A DNA stretch of 64,000 nucleotides from Chania fonticola_B (GCF_048537545.1 NZ_CP183218.1); one strand, 5' to 3'. Counted from the first letter of the stretch, positions 1 through 9,223 are shown. The notes: generated by a model from the letters alone, not told the origin. Numbers and translations are program-made.

Positions 1-982
1 GGCTCCATTTGCCGTCGCTACCCACCGTCGTGGTGTAGGTTTTACCGTTCAGGGTAATGGTAATTGTCAGCCCGACCTCGCCGGTACCGCTCAGCGCCTG
101 CGCCGCTTTTAACTCGGCACCGGTCAGGTGGTCATCGCCGGTCAGCTTGTTGACGGTCAAGACAGGCGGGGTGGTATCGACCAGTACGCTGATCGTTTTT
201 TCGACGCTGATCCCATCCTGGTTAGTCAGTTTAACCGTCAGTTGATAATTGCCGTCTTTTAGGCCAGCAAGCGCAGCGGAGCTGAAATCAAAGCTCCACT
301 TGCCATCGGCCCCGACGGTAGTGGTGTAACTTTTGCCGTTGAGCGTCAGCGTGATGGTCACGCCTGCGGCAACGCCGGTGGTCAGGCCGCTCAGTAACTG
401 GGCAATTTTAACTTCACTGGCGTTGAGAACGTTGTCCTGACCCAGTTTTCCTACGGTCAGGGTAGGTTGTTCTGGTGGTACGGACGGTTCGTCATTGTTG
501 TGGTCGTTCTTCCCCGTCCCGGTAGCTATGGCGACGCCAGCCCCCAGCGCCAGGCCGGCTAGAATGGCGGCGATGGCACCGTTGGATAAATCATGGTTGC
601 CAATTAGCAGAGGTGAAACGTCAGACAGTGATTCAAACTGCGGCGTGATCAGCATTGGTTCAGTGGTAGCGGCGGTTGCCGGGAATATCGCGTGCTGGAT
701 GGCGCCATTGCCATCATCAAACACCAATTCGCTGTGTTTACCGTCGGCGTCCACTTCAAAGAAGCTCTGATAACGTACCGTGGTGCCATCTTTCATATGC
801 ACGATCAGGTCGTTACCTTGGCGTTCATAGCTGCTCACCAAAGCCTGAGTACCATGGATCCGCACAATACTGCTTTGTGTGAGGCTGACGGAACGGGTAC
901 CGGTTGCTACGTCAGCGATTTTCGCGCCGCCATGACGAGCAATAATATCAACAGCCCCAAGGGTAAAATTGGATTGTGCCAT
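1..982 (-). CDS. BapA-like giant biofilm adhesin, N-terminal part (truncated by window edge)
   Basis: Reading leftward from ATG at 982, about 327 codons are open to the window edge, so only the N-terminus is seen. Residues 1-125 resemble the BapA/Bap prefix domain that precedes Ig repeats in type I-secreted adhesins. A short hydrophobic Ala/Gly-rich stretch (about 136-153) and an Asn/Asp/Pro linker follow. From about residue 174 there are Ig-like repeats of roughly 95-100 residues sharing the motif LNGK-YTTTVG-DGKW; two are visible and the DNA repeats too. Start: AGAGG lies 8 bases upstream. By family knowledge such proteins are thousands of residues long, surface-located and exported by a dedicated ABC/TolC system, which would lie outside this window. 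Family assignment is firm; the exact orthologue is not. Confidence 0.8.
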   Translation of the reverse strand, partial: MAQSNFTLGAVDIIARHGGAKIADVATGTRSVSLTQSSIVRIHGTQALVSSYERQGNDLIVHMKDGTTVRYQSFFEVDADGKHSELVFDDGNGAIQHAIFPATAATTEPMLITPQFESLSDVSPLLIGNHDLSNGAIAAILAGLALGAGVAIATGTGKNDHNNDEPSVPPEQPTLTVGKLGQDNVLNASEVKIAQLLSGLTTGVAAGVTITLTLNGKSYTTTVGADGKWSFDFSSAALAGLKDGNYQLTVKLTNQDGISVEKTISVLVDTTPPVLTVNKLTGDDHLTGAELKAAQALSGTGEVGLTITITLNGKTYTTTVGSDGKWS

Positions 983-1667
983 GTGGTTAGCCTCTGAACG
1001 CCAAAGTTAATTTGCATAGCGCGCCAAAGCCGTTTGTGTGGCTTTTGTAGGCGCGCTGGAATGCCCGAGGGGGTGCCCTAGAGCTAAATTTAACCTGGTG
1101 TTTAGATGACTAATTAATACAAAGTTAACACTAAACTCATCCCTGAAAGGGTTTTAAGATTAATCTTCCTAATTTATCCGTGAGGTAAGGTATAAGCGAG
1201 CTTTGATAAAAATGCCATACGTAGTAATGATTATTGTGCGAATTTGCTATTGATAAAAATTCTTATTTACCAAGGTGGGTAAGTACCCATGGATAATTGA
1301 TGGTTTCTTAATTCAGCGGGGTGTTTTAATTTTAAATTAGATAATTTGTATTTTAATTACCATTTAAATTAGCTGCCATTACATAGTTAATTTATTAAAA
1401 TCAATAGGTTAATTTTTTTTACGTTAAAGGTTTTACTTATTTTATAACTGGTGCTACCGGGTGGAGTAAATAAGATAATTACATTACAAAGTTAACGGTT
1501 TTTACGGGTTTTATTGGCATGTCTTTGCGGGCTAATAAAGAGATGTTTTTTGAAAGTGTGAGGCTAATGCTTTTTATTTATTAGTTATGTTACTGATTTA
1601 TCTATGCGTCATAAGAAAATCTTCATATTCTGGGGTGAGGAGGCGTGGCGGACCACGCCTGGCTGAC
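983..1667. other. AT-rich intergenic region upstream of the adhesin gene
   Basis: No convincing gene on either strand. The stretch is markedly AT-rich compared with its neighbours and must carry the promoter of the leftward adhesin gene. Such long AT-rich leaders are typical of H-NS-silenced surface genes, but that is inference. Near its right end a G+C-rich hairpin (about 1640-1662, arms AGGCGTGG/CCACGCCT) lies just past the stop codon of the leftward MFS gene. It has no clear U-run, so it is only a possible terminator. Confidence 0.5.
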
Positions 1668-3059
1668 CTATAGCATGGTGTAGGCTTTTTTCAGCCCGGT
1701 GTCTTCTTCGGGATCTGCACCTTGGGGATGGGCGGGCTCTTCTTCAGGCAGCAGTTCCGCCAACGGAGCTTCTGCTAGCGGGTCGGGAGCGGCCTCCGGC
1801 GCTGGCATCGTATCTTGAATGGTCTGCTCATCGAACGTCGGGTTTAATGCCGGGGAAAGTGGGGAGCTGGAGAGGCTGTCTGGCATGGCGATATGGGGCA
1901 CTGGCGCATCTTGTACAAACTGCGACTCATCCTGTTTGACCGTTCTGCTGAAGGCCATAATCAACAGGCCACACAGTGCGAAAAACACGTACAGGATATT
2001 CCCACCCAAAGGCTGGATCAGCGCACCGACGGCCAGCGGCCCGATGCTGGCCCCCACGCCAAATGCCATGAGCAGACAGGCAGCCAGGGAGACGCGGCGC
2101 TCTGGCTCAATCATGTCGTTGGCCAGCGCTACCGCCAGCGGATATAGGGTGAACTGCAACATGCTGACTATGAAGCCGACGATCAGTAACACCGGGAAAT
2201 CGATATGGGGCAACAGGGCCAGCGGTAAGGCGGCAATCACCAGCAGTAGTGCATTAACCCGCATCAGCAGCGTGCGGTTGTAACGGTCTGACAGCCAGCT
2301 CAGCGGAAACTGCGCCACCAGCCCGGCAAAGATAGCTATGGCCATAAACAGACCGGTTTGCTGAGTGGTCAATGCCTGCTGGCTGGCATATACCGGTGCC
2401 AGCCCGTAGAAGGAGCCTACCACCATGCCGATCACCAGCGTGGTGGCCAACACTTTAGGAATGGCATGCACAAAATAGCGCAGCTCCATCGGGGCGGGCG
2501 ACATATGCCGGGCATTGGTACGGGTTGTCAGGGCGATCGGCACCAGGCAGAGGGAAAAACACAGCGCGATGAGCAGCAGCGTGCTGATGCCAAGGTTGGC
2601 TTGTAGCATAAGCACAATCTGCCCCAGCGACATGCCAAGGTAGGAGGCCGCCATATAAAAGCCGAATACCATGCCGCGCTGATTGGATTCGGACTGATCG
2701 TTCAGCCAGCTCTCCAGCACCATGTACTGGCACATCATACACAGGCCGATAATCAGCCGCAGCACCACCCAAACCGGGATGTATTCCGTCAGGCCGTGGC
2801 CCAGCACCGCAGCGGTAATGATCCCGGCGCAGGAGACATAGGCGCGGATATGCCCTACGCGGGCAATCAGAAAGTGGCCGACCTTGCCGCCGATCACCAG
2901 GCCGATGTAGTTGGCGGCGATAATGGCCCCGATCAGGGCGCCACTGACGTTGATGGAGGTTAACCGCAGGGAAATGTAGGTGGTCAGTAACCCTGAACCC
3001 AGCAGCATCAGCAGGGTGGTGGTATACAGCGGAAAGAATACACCTAACGTTTTTTTCAC
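1668..3059 (-). CDS. MFS transporter, YcaD-like, with long acidic/proline-rich C-terminal tail
   Basis: Predicted inner-membrane major facilitator protein of 463 residues. About twelve hydrophobic segments fill residues 1-370. Features such as NYIGLVIGGKVGH after TM2 and VLRLIIGLCMMCQYMVLESW in the TM4-5 region match the YcaD family of putative transporters. The substrate is unknown. The tail after about residue 375 is unusual: some 85 residues rich in Pro, Ala, Asp and Glu, absent from E. coli YcaD (about 382 residues). The start is GTG at 3059, supported by AGGAAGG five bases upstream. It is divergent from pncC and probably monocistronic. Confidence 0.8.
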   Translation of the reverse strand: MKKTLGVFFPLYTTTLLMLLGSGLLTTYISLRLTSINVSGALIGAIIAANYIGLVIGGKVGHFLIARVGHIRAYVSCAGIITAAVLGHGLTEYIPVWVVLRLIIGLCMMCQYMVLESWLNDQSESNQRGMVFGFYMAASYLGMSLGQIVLMLQANLGISTLLLIALCFSLCLVPIALTTRTNARHMSPAPMELRYFVHAIPKVLATTLVIGMVVGSFYGLAPVYASQQALTTQQTGLFMAIAIFAGLVAQFPLSWLSDRYNRTLLMRVNALLLVIAALPLALLPHIDFPVLLIVGFIVSMLQFTLYPLAVALANDMIEPERRVSLAACLLMAFGVGASIGPLAVGALIQPLGGNILYVFFALCGLLIMAFSRTVKQDESQFVQDAPVPHIAMPDSLSSSPLSPALNPTFDEQTIQDTMPAPEAAPDPLAEAPLAELLPEEEPAHPQGADPEEDTGLKKAYTML

Positions 3060-3262
3060 TCGGCCTTCCTGTTTTAGTCGAAGATTGAGGCAAACGGGTT
3101 TGCCGCAACAAGCTGGACGTATCCCCGATACTAGCAGTTAGTACAACAGCTTAAAACCGCAGCACTGCGAAGCGCATGGCATTTCGGCCGGTAAAATGCC
3201 GTAGAGGCTTGATAAATGCTACCATCAGGCGCATATACCTTGATTGATTCAAAGGAGAGTCC

Positions 3263-3751
3263 ATGAGTGAGAAGCTGTTGCGTGAGCTCAGTATTGCCGT
3301 CGGACAAAGGCTAAAGGCCAATGGGCGTTGGATCAGCTGTGCAGAGTCCTGTACGGGCGGCGGTATTGCCAAGGCAATTACCGATATCGCCGGCAGCTCG
3401 GCCTATTTCGATCGCGGCTTTGTCACTTATAGCAACGCGGCAAAGCACGAACTGCTAGGGGTGGCTGAAGCGACCTTGCAGGCTCATGGCGCGGTCAGTG
3501 AGGAAGTGGTGCGCGAGATGGCGCAGGGCGCGATGCACGCGGCCAAAGCCGATCTTGCGCTCTCGGTCAGCGGCATTGCCGGCCCAGACGGTGGCAGTGT
3601 GGAAAAACCGGTGGGTACCGTCTGGTTTGGTTTTGCCGAACGTTCCGGCCGGGTACTGGCGCGCAAAATGCAATTTACCGGCGATCGCGATGCGGTGCGC
3701 CTGCAGGCAACCCTTTTTGCGCTGCAAACGGCGCTTGATGAATTTTTGTAA
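3263..3751 (+). CDS. pncC: Nicotinamide-nucleotide amidase PncC (CinA C-terminal family)
   Basis: 162 residues, a stand-alone CinA C-terminal domain. The family deamidates nicotinamide mononucleotide to nicotinic acid mononucleotide in the pyridine nucleotide cycle in the cytosol. Typical motifs are visible: AESCTGGGIAKAITDIAGSS near residue 27, then SVSGIAGPDGGS and KPVGTVWFGFA. ATG at 3263 is preceded by AAAGGAG. It lies just upstream of recA as ygaD/pncC does in E. coli. The recA LexA box lies directly after its stop codon. Confidence 0.95.
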   Translation: MSEKLLRELSIAVGQRLKANGRWISCAESCTGGGIAKAITDIAGSSAYFDRGFVTYSNAAKHELLGVAEATLQAHGAVSEEVVREMAQGAMHAAKADLALSVSGIAGPDGGSVEKPVGTVWFGFAERSGRVLARKMQFTGDRDAVRLQATLFALQTALDEFL

Positions 3752-3763
3752 AATTAGGCTTGA

Positions 3764-3783
3764 TACTGTATGACCATACAGTA
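3764..3783 (+). promoter_or_regulatory. LexA box (SOS operator) of recA
   Basis: The sequence contains CTGT-N8-ACAG at 3766-3781 inside a longer imperfect palindrome with TACTGTAT and ATACAGTA arms. This is an ideal enterobacterial LexA operator, about 80 bases upstream of the recA start codon and just after pncC. Confidence 0.95.
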
Positions 3784-3863
3784 TAATTAGCAGCAATTTC
3801 CTGCACAACATACATTCAGCGGCAATGTGAGTCACACTGACATTGCGCAACGAAGGAGCAAAA

Positions 3864-4928
3864 ATGGCTATTGATGAGAACAAGCAAAAGGCGTTAGCTG
3901 CAGCACTGGGCCAGATTGAGAAACAGTTCGGCAAAGGCTCCATCATGCGTCTGGGTGAAGACCGCTCCATGGACGTAGAAACGATCTCCACCGGCTCGCT
4001 GTCACTCGATATCGCACTGGGCGCAGGCGGCTTGCCAATGGGCCGTATCGTCGAGATTTATGGCCCGGAATCCTCCGGTAAAACCACCCTGACTCTGCAA
4101 GTTATTGCCGCTGCACAGCGCGAAGGTAAAACCTGTGCGTTTATCGATGCCGAGCATGCGCTGGATCCTATCTACGCCAAGAAACTGGGCGTGGATATCG
4201 ACAACCTGCTGTGTTCTCAGCCGGATACCGGTGAGCAGGCGCTGGAAATCTGTGATGCGTTGACCCGCTCTGGTGCGGTTGACGTCATCATCGTTGACTC
4301 CGTAGCGGCATTGACGCCGAAAGCGGAAATCGAAGGCGAAATCGGTGACTCCCATATGGGGCTGGCGGCACGTATGATGAGCCAGGCCATGCGTAAGTTG
4401 GCCGGTAACCTGAAGAACGCCAACACCTTGCTGATCTTCATCAACCAAATCCGTATGAAAATTGGCGTGATGTTCGGTAACCCGGAAACCACCACCGGGG
4501 GTAACGCCCTGAAGTTCTACGCTTCTGTCCGTCTGGATATCCGCCGTATCGGTGCGATCAAAGAAGGTGATGAAGTGATCGGCAGCGAAACCCGCGTGAA
4601 AGTGGTGAAGAACAAAATCGCTGCACCGTTCAAACAGGCAGAGTTCCAGATCCTGTATGGTGAAGGGATCAACAGCCGTGGCGAACTGGTCGATCTGGGC
4701 GTGAAACACAAGATGATCGAGAAGGCCGGTGCCTGGTACAGCTACAACGGTGAGAAGATCGGTCAGGGTAAGTCCAATGCCTGTAACTTCCTGAAAGAAA
4801 ACCCGGCCATTGCTGCGGAACTGGATAAAAAACTGCGCGACCTGTTGCTGCACAGCAATGGTGAAGCGGCTGCTGCCAGTGCCGAGAAGGCCGATGACAA
4901 CGAAGCAGAAACCAGCGAAGAGTTTTAA
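3864..4928 (+). CDS. recA: Recombinase RecA
   Basis: 354 residues. RecA is an ATP-dependent strand-exchange protein and SOS co-protease that triggers LexA self-cleavage. Walker A GPESSGKTT is at about residue 66, with the Walker B VDVIIVDSVAAL segment and the L2 loop region NPETTTGGNALKFYAS. The acidic C-terminus is typical. The ATG at 3864 was chosen because AAGGAG precedes it and the protein then begins MAIDENKQKA as in E. coli. A TTG 21 bases upstream only lengthens the frame. SOS-controlled by the LexA box upstream, with recX downstream across a hairpin. Confidence 0.99.
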   Translation: MAIDENKQKALAAALGQIEKQFGKGSIMRLGEDRSMDVETISTGSLSLDIALGAGGLPMGRIVEIYGPESSGKTTLTLQVIAAAQREGKTCAFIDAEHALDPIYAKKLGVDIDNLLCSQPDTGEQALEICDALTRSGAVDVIIVDSVAALTPKAEIEGEIGDSHMGLAARMMSQAMRKLAGNLKNANTLLIFINQIRMKIGVMFGNPETTTGGNALKFYASVRLDIRRIGAIKEGDEVIGSETRVKVVKNKIAAPFKQAEFQILYGEGINSRGELVDLGVKHKMIEKAGAWYSYNGEKIGQGKSNACNFLKENPAIAAELDKKLRDLLLHSNGEAAAASAEKADDNEAETSEEF

Positions 4929-4940
4929 TCTTTGCCGGTG

Positions 4941-4966
4941 GGTATACGCCCCTTAGGGCGTATACC
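4941..4966 (+). terminator. recA-recX intercistronic hairpin
   Basis: Perfect 10-bp stem (GGTATACGCC/GGCGTATACC) with a six-base loop, right after recA and 20 bases before recX, without a U-run. An equivalent hairpin in E. coli lets only a fraction of transcripts read into recX, keeping RecX scarce relative to RecA. The same role is inferred here. Confidence 0.75.
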
Positions 4967-4986
4967 GATCACCAAGGCTTGCAGAT

Positions 4987-5520
4987 ATGAATGATGTAGG
5001 TTCCCAATCTGCTGGTAATCAGCAAAATACGTTGATTAGCCGTGCGATGCGGCTATTGTCCCAACGCGATCATAGTGAAGCCGAACTGCGCCGCAAACTT
5101 GCGGCGCCGCCATTTATGGCTAACGCCAGATTCGGTAGCAAATCCCCTACAGAACCCCCCGAAGAACCCGTCGATCCTGCAATCATTGAACAGGTGATTA
5201 GCTATTGCTACCAGCATAACTGGCTGGACGATCGGCGTTTCGCCAATAGCTTTATTGCCAGCCGCAGCCGCAAGGGATATGGCGCGCAACGCATTCGCTC
5301 AGAACTGATGCAAAAGGGCGTAGATAAAGAAATAGTGCAGGACGCCCTGGCGGAATGCGAAATCGACTGGTGTGAGCAAGCCAGGGAGATCGCGCTGCGC
5401 AAATTTGGCGATCCGTTACCGGTAGAATGGAAAGAGAAAGCCAAGGTATTGCGCTATCTGCTCTATCGCGGCTTCTTCCAGGAGGAAATTCAGTCGATTT
5501 ATCGTGATTTTGCGCAATGA
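4987..5520 (+). CDS. recX: Regulatory protein RecX
   Basis: 177 residues with RecX-family helical repeats: an N-terminal LISRAMRLLSQRDHSEAELR segment, a middle repeat around YCYQHNWLDDRRFANSFIASR, and a C-terminal repeat. RecX caps RecA filaments and inhibits RecA ATPase and strand exchange. A Pro/Glu-rich linker (about residues 45-62) separates the first repeat from the rest. It lies 58 bases after recA, and expression probably depends on read-through of the intercistronic hairpin. Confidence 0.96.
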   Translation: MNDVGSQSAGNQQNTLISRAMRLLSQRDHSEAELRRKLAAPPFMANARFGSKSPTEPPEEPVDPAIIEQVISYCYQHNWLDDRRFANSFIASRSRKGYGAQRIRSELMQKGVDKEIVQDALAECEIDWCEQAREIALRKFGDPLPVEWKEKAKVLRYLLYRGFFQEEIQSIYRDFAQ

Positions 5521-5651
5521 ATGCACACGGCGTTTTACTTCCCCCCGAAGAAAATTTATCTTATCCCCACATTTAGTTCGTGAACCAGAGGATATCGTCA
5601 GGATGTCGAGCCTCGTTCACGCATCGTTATTCTAGTCTTTCCGGGAAAATT

Positions 5652-8279
5652 ATGAGCAAGAGCACCGCTGAGATCCGTCAAGCGTTTCTCGATTTCTTTC
5701 ATAGTAAAGGCCACCAGGTTGTAGCAAGCAGCTCCCTGGTACCTAACAATGATCCGACATTGCTGTTTACCAATGCCGGCATGAACCAATTTAAAGACGT
5801 TTTCCTGGGGCTGGACAAGCGCGCCTACTCGCGTGCCACCACTTCACAGCGTTGCGTGCGTGCCGGTGGCAAGCACAACGATCTGGAAAACGTCGGCTAT
5901 ACCGCCCGTCACCATACTTTCTTTGAAATGTTAGGCAACTTCAGCTTCGGTGACTATTTCAAGCACGATGCCATCAGCTACGCGTGGGAACTACTGACCG
6001 GTGAAAACTGGTTCAACCTGCCGAAAGAAAAGTTGTGGGTTACTGTCTATGAGACCGATGACGAAGCCTTCGACATCTGGCAGAAGCAGATTGGCGTGCC
6101 TGCGGAACGCATCATCCGCATCGGCGATAACAAAGGCGCGGCCTTTGCTTCCGATAACTTCTGGCAGATGGGCGACACCGGCCCATGCGGTCCGTGCACC
6201 GAGATCTTCTTCGATCACGGCGACCATATCTGGGGTGGTCCTCCGGGTAGCCCGGAAGAAGATGGCGATCGCTATATCGAGATCTGGAACATCGTGTTCA
6301 TGCAGTTCAACCGTCAGTCGGATGGCACCATGCTGCCGCTGCCGAAGCCTTCGGTGGATACCGGCATGGGCCTCGAGCGTATCGCTGCGGTGCTGCAACA
6401 TGTCAATTCCAACTACGAAATCGATCTGTTCACCACCCTGATTGCCGCCGTCGCCAAACTGACCGGCGCAACCGATATGGGTAACAAGTCGTTGCGCGTG
6501 ATTGCGGACCATATCCGTTCTTGTGCCTTCCTGATCGCCGATGGCGTGATCCCGTCGAATGAAAACCGTGGCTACGTGCTGCGCCGTATCATTCGCCGCG
6601 CGATCCGTCATGGCAATATGTTGGGTGCGAAGGATACCTTCTTCTACAAGCTGGTTGCTCCGTTGATCGAAGTGATGGGCCCGGCTGCCGACGAACTGAA
6701 GCGTCAGCAGGCACAGGTTGAGCAGGTACTGAAATCAGAAGAAGAACAGTTTGCCCGTACGCTGGAGCGCGGTTTGGCGCTGCTGGATGACGAACTGGCC
6801 AAGCTGCAGGGCGATACCCTGGATGGCGAAACGGCATTCCGTTTGTATGATACCTACGGTTTCCCGGTGGATCTGACCGCCGACGTCTGCCGTGAGCGTG
6901 GTCTTAAGGTTGATGAACAAGGTTTTGAGCAGGCCATGGAGGCTCAACGCCGCCGTGCGCGTGAGTCCAGCGGTTTTGGCGCGGACTACAACAGCCTGAT
7001 CCGTGTTGACGGCGCAAGCCAGTTCAATGGTTACGATCGCGAAGAGCAACAGGCGAAAGTGACCGCTTTGTTCCGTGATGGTCAGCCGGTGGATGAGATC
7101 CATGCGGATGAAGAGGCCGTTGTGGTGCTGGACGAAACGCCATTCTATGGCGAATCGGGTGGCCAGGTCGGCGATAAAGGCGTGCTTAAAGCGGCCGGCA
7201 TCGAGTTCGTGGTGAGCGATGCGCAGAAATATGGCCAGGCTATCGGTCACCTGGGCAAGTTGGCTAGCGGCTCGCTGAAGCTGAATGACCGCGTTGATGC
7301 GGTGATCGACAGCGAACGCCGTAACCGTATCCGCCTGAACCACTCCGCCACTCACCTGTTGCATGCGGCATTGCGCCAGATCCTGGGTGAGCACGTCGCG
7401 CAAAAAGGCTCGTTGGTTAACGACAAGTACCTGCGTTTTGACTTCTCGCACTCCGAAGCGATGAAGCCAGAACAAATCCGCGCGGTAGAAGATTTGGTTA
7501 ACCAGCAGATCCGTCGTAACCTGTCGGTGCAGACCGAAGTGATGGCGCTGGATGATGCCAAAGAGAAGGGCGCGATGGCACTGTTTGGCGAGAAGTACGA
7601 TGACCACGTGCGTGTGCTGACGATGGGCGATTTCTCTACCGAACTGTGTGGCGGTACGCATGCCAACCGTACCGGTGACATCGGCCTGTTCCGCATCCAG
7701 AGTGAGTCTGGTACCGCAGCTGGTATCCGTCGTATTGAAGCTGTGACGGGTGAAGGGGCGATAGCGACCTTGCATCAACAGAGTGACTTGTTACAGGATG
7801 TTGCTCACCTGGTGAAGGGTGACAGCAATAACCTGAGTGATAAAGTGCGTGCGGTGCTCGATCGCACTCGTGCGCTGGAAAAAGAGCTGCAACAGCTGAA
7901 AGATCAGCAAGCTGCGCAGGAAAGTGCTTCGCTGTCGAGTCAAGCCAAGCTGGTCAATGGTGTGAAGCTGCTGGTCAGCCAGCTGGATAACGTTGAGCCG
8001 AAGATCATGCGTACCATGGTTGACGATCTTAAAAATCAGCTGGGTTCTGCGATCATCGTGTTGGCCACGGTGGAAGAAGGCAAAGTCAGCCTGATTGCGG
8101 GGGTTACCAAAGATCTGACCGACCGGGTTAAGGCCGGCGAGCTGATCGGCAACATCGCACAGCAGGTTGGCGGCAAGGGTGGTGGACGCCCTGATATGGC
8201 AATGGCTGGGGGCAGTGATGCCAACGCCTTGCCTGCGGCATTAAACAGCGTAGAGGCCTGGGTGGCCGCGAAACTGTGA
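5652..8279 (+). CDS. alaS: Alanine--tRNA ligase
   Basis: 875 residues, the usual length for enterobacterial AlaRS. It has the class II aminoacylation core at the N-terminus, then the editing domain with the HxxxH zinc motif NHSATHLLHA and the downstream CGGTH motif, and a C-terminal C-Ala domain ending in the Gly-rich GGKGGGRPDMAMAGG segment. It charges tRNA-Ala and hydrolyses mischarged Ser/Gly-tRNA-Ala. The start at 5652 gives MSKSTAEIRQ as in E. coli; an in-frame upstream extension is not supported. Gene order recA-recX-alaS-csrA is conserved in enterics. Confidence 0.98.
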   Translation: MSKSTAEIRQAFLDFFHSKGHQVVASSSLVPNNDPTLLFTNAGMNQFKDVFLGLDKRAYSRATTSQRCVRAGGKHNDLENVGYTARHHTFFEMLGNFSFGDYFKHDAISYAWELLTGENWFNLPKEKLWVTVYETDDEAFDIWQKQIGVPAERIIRIGDNKGAAFASDNFWQMGDTGPCGPCTEIFFDHGDHIWGGPPGSPEEDGDRYIEIWNIVFMQFNRQSDGTMLPLPKPSVDTGMGLERIAAVLQHVNSNYEIDLFTTLIAAVAKLTGATDMGNKSLRVIADHIRSCAFLIADGVIPSNENRGYVLRRIIRRAIRHGNMLGAKDTFFYKLVAPLIEVMGPAADELKRQQAQVEQVLKSEEEQFARTLERGLALLDDELAKLQGDTLDGETAFRLYDTYGFPVDLTADVCRERGLKVDEQGFEQAMEAQRRRARESSGFGADYNSLIRVDGASQFNGYDREEQQAKVTALFRDGQPVDEIHADEEAVVVLDETPFYGESGGQVGDKGVLKAAGIEFVVSDAQKYGQAIGHLGKLASGSLKLNDRVDAVIDSERRNRIRLNHSATHLLHAALRQILGEHVAQKGSLVNDKYLRFDFSHSEAMKPEQIRAVEDLVNQQIRRNLSVQTEVMALDDAKEKGAMALFGEKYDDHVRVLTMGDFSTELCGGTHANRTGDIGLFRIQSESGTAAGIRRIEAVTGEGAIATLHQQSDLLQDVAHLVKGDSNNLSDKVRAVLDRTRALEKELQQLKDQQAAQESASLSSQAKLVNGVKLLVSQLDNVEPKIMRTMVDDLKNQLGSAIIVLATVEEGKVSLIAGVTKDLTDRVKAGELIGNIAQQVGGKGGGRPDMAMAGGSDANALPAALNSVEAWVAAKL

Positions 8280-8304
8280 ATATAAATAAATAGGCGCGTT
8301 ACTG

Positions 8305-8337
8305 ACGCCGTAAGCCACTGTGGCTTATGGCGTTTTT
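8305..8337 (+). terminator. Rho-independent terminator of alaS
   Basis: Long hairpin with arms ACGCCGTAAGCCA/TGGCTTATGGCGT followed by a T-run, 26 bases after the alaS stop codon. Confidence 0.9.
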
Positions 8338-8449
8338 AGACTGTGCTAACACAATGTAGTGACAATTGCGGGAACAAAGTTTTCCAGGTCGGCTAAACTT
8401 ATTCTTAATCTGGAGTGACACCAAGTCTGCTTACATTTATTGTGGGTTC

Positions 8450-8476
8450 TTGACTTACGTTTTCACTGCATATAAT
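8450..8476 (+). promoter_or_regulatory. Probable sigma-70 promoter of csrA
   Basis: TTGACT and TATAAT separated by 15 bases (or CTTGAC with 16), about 58 bases before the csrA start codon. By family knowledge csrA has several promoters; only this one stands out by eye. Confidence 0.6.
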
Positions 8477-8533
8477 GGATAATGGCGGGGAAACTGAGAG
8501 ACCCGACTCTTTTAATCTTTCAAGGAGCAAAGA

Positions 8534-8719
8534 ATGTTAATTCTGACTCGTCGAGTTGGTGAAACCCTCATGATTGGCGATGAGGTTACGGTCACAGTGC
8601 TAGGGGTTAAAGGCAACCAAGTTCGTATTGGTGTGAATGCCCCCAAAGAGGTGTCTGTTCACCGCGAAGAAATCTACCAGCGCATCCAGGCCGAGAAGTC
8701 TCAACAGACGACTTACTGA
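8534..8719 (+). CDS. csrA: Carbon storage regulator CsrA
   Basis: 61 residues, nearly identical to E. coli CsrA: MLILTRRVGETLMIGDEVTV at the N-terminus and GVNAPKEVSVHREEIYQRI with the RNA-contacting VHREE segment. A dimeric RNA-binding protein that recognises GGA in hairpin loops near ribosome-binding sites. It controls carbon flux, motility and biofilm and is antagonised by CsrB/C sRNAs. CAAGGAGCAAAGA gives a strong ribosome-binding site containing a GGA motif, so autoregulation is plausible. Confidence 0.98.
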   Translation: MLILTRRVGETLMIGDEVTVTVLGVKGNQVRIGVNAPKEVSVHREEIYQRIQAEKSQQTTY

Positions 8720-8729
8720 TTTCTAAGTA

Positions 8730-8765
8730 GCGTCTCGTTCTACAACGAGACGCTTCTTGCTTTTC
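8730..8765 (+). terminator. Rho-independent terminator of csrA
   Basis: Hairpin GCGTCTCGTT/AACGAGACGC with a four-base loop, followed by T-rich sequence, directly after csrA. Confidence 0.85.
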
Positions 8766-8957
8766 TTGACCCGCTTTCCCCCTTCTTTTCACACTAACTG
8801 TTATCTCCCCCCATTTTTTGCCAATAACTTTCTCCTGCGATCAAACTCCTATCCGCGGTAGCACGGCATTTTCTTGTTGATAAAGCACTCTTTTTGCCGC
8901 GAAATCACTCATGTTGCCTGTGATTTGTGCAAACGCGCGAGAGTTGGGAAAAATTGT

Positions 8958-8985
8958 TTGACTTATAAACCCACGAAAGTAATAT
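8958..8985 (+). promoter_or_regulatory. Promoter of the tRNA-Ser/tRNA-Arg cluster
   Basis: TTGACT-N16-TAATAT followed by a G+C-rich discriminator (GTGCGCC), typical of stringently controlled stable-RNA promoters, about 65 bases before tRNA-Ser. The rest of the csrA-tRNA gap (8766-8957) holds nothing else I can name. Confidence 0.7.
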
Positions 8986-9050
8986 GTGCGCCACGCAGTG
9001 CCGATGAGCTTCTCTAAAGCAAGTTAGGCACGATTCGCAAGAAGCGTACT

Positions 9051-9143
9051 GGTGAGGTGGCCGAGAGGCTGAAGGCGCTCCCCTGCTAAGGGAGTATGCG
9101 GTCAAAAGCTGCATCCGGGGTTCGAATCCCCGCCTCACCGCCA
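9051..9143 (+). tRNA. serV: tRNA-Ser (GCT)
   Basis: 93-nt class II tRNA with encoded CCA. The acceptor arms GGTGAGG/CCTCACC pair, the anticodon GCT is at 9085-9087, the variable arm is long and the T-arm contains GGTTCGAATCC. The position after csrA matches E. coli serV. Confidence 0.97.
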
Positions 9144-9146
9144 TTT

Positions 9147-9223
9147 GCATCCATAGCTCAGCTGGATAGAGTACTCGGCTACGAACCGAGCGGTCGGAGG
9201 TTCGAATCCTCCTGGATGCACCA
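9147..9223 (+). tRNA. tRNA-Arg (ACG), copy 1
   Basis: 77-nt tRNA with acceptor arms GCATCCA/TGGATGC, anticodon ACG at 9181-9183 (A34 becomes inosine), GGTTCGAATCC T-arm and encoded CCA. Only 3 bases after tRNA-Ser, so surely co-transcribed. Counterpart of the E. coli argV/Y/Z/Q array. Confidence 0.97.

Noticed and set aside
4002..4853. Long antisense frame within recA (283 codons); similar ones in alaS, clpB and ffh
   Set aside because: Shadow frames caused by codon bias of highly expressed genes; the sense genes are certain.
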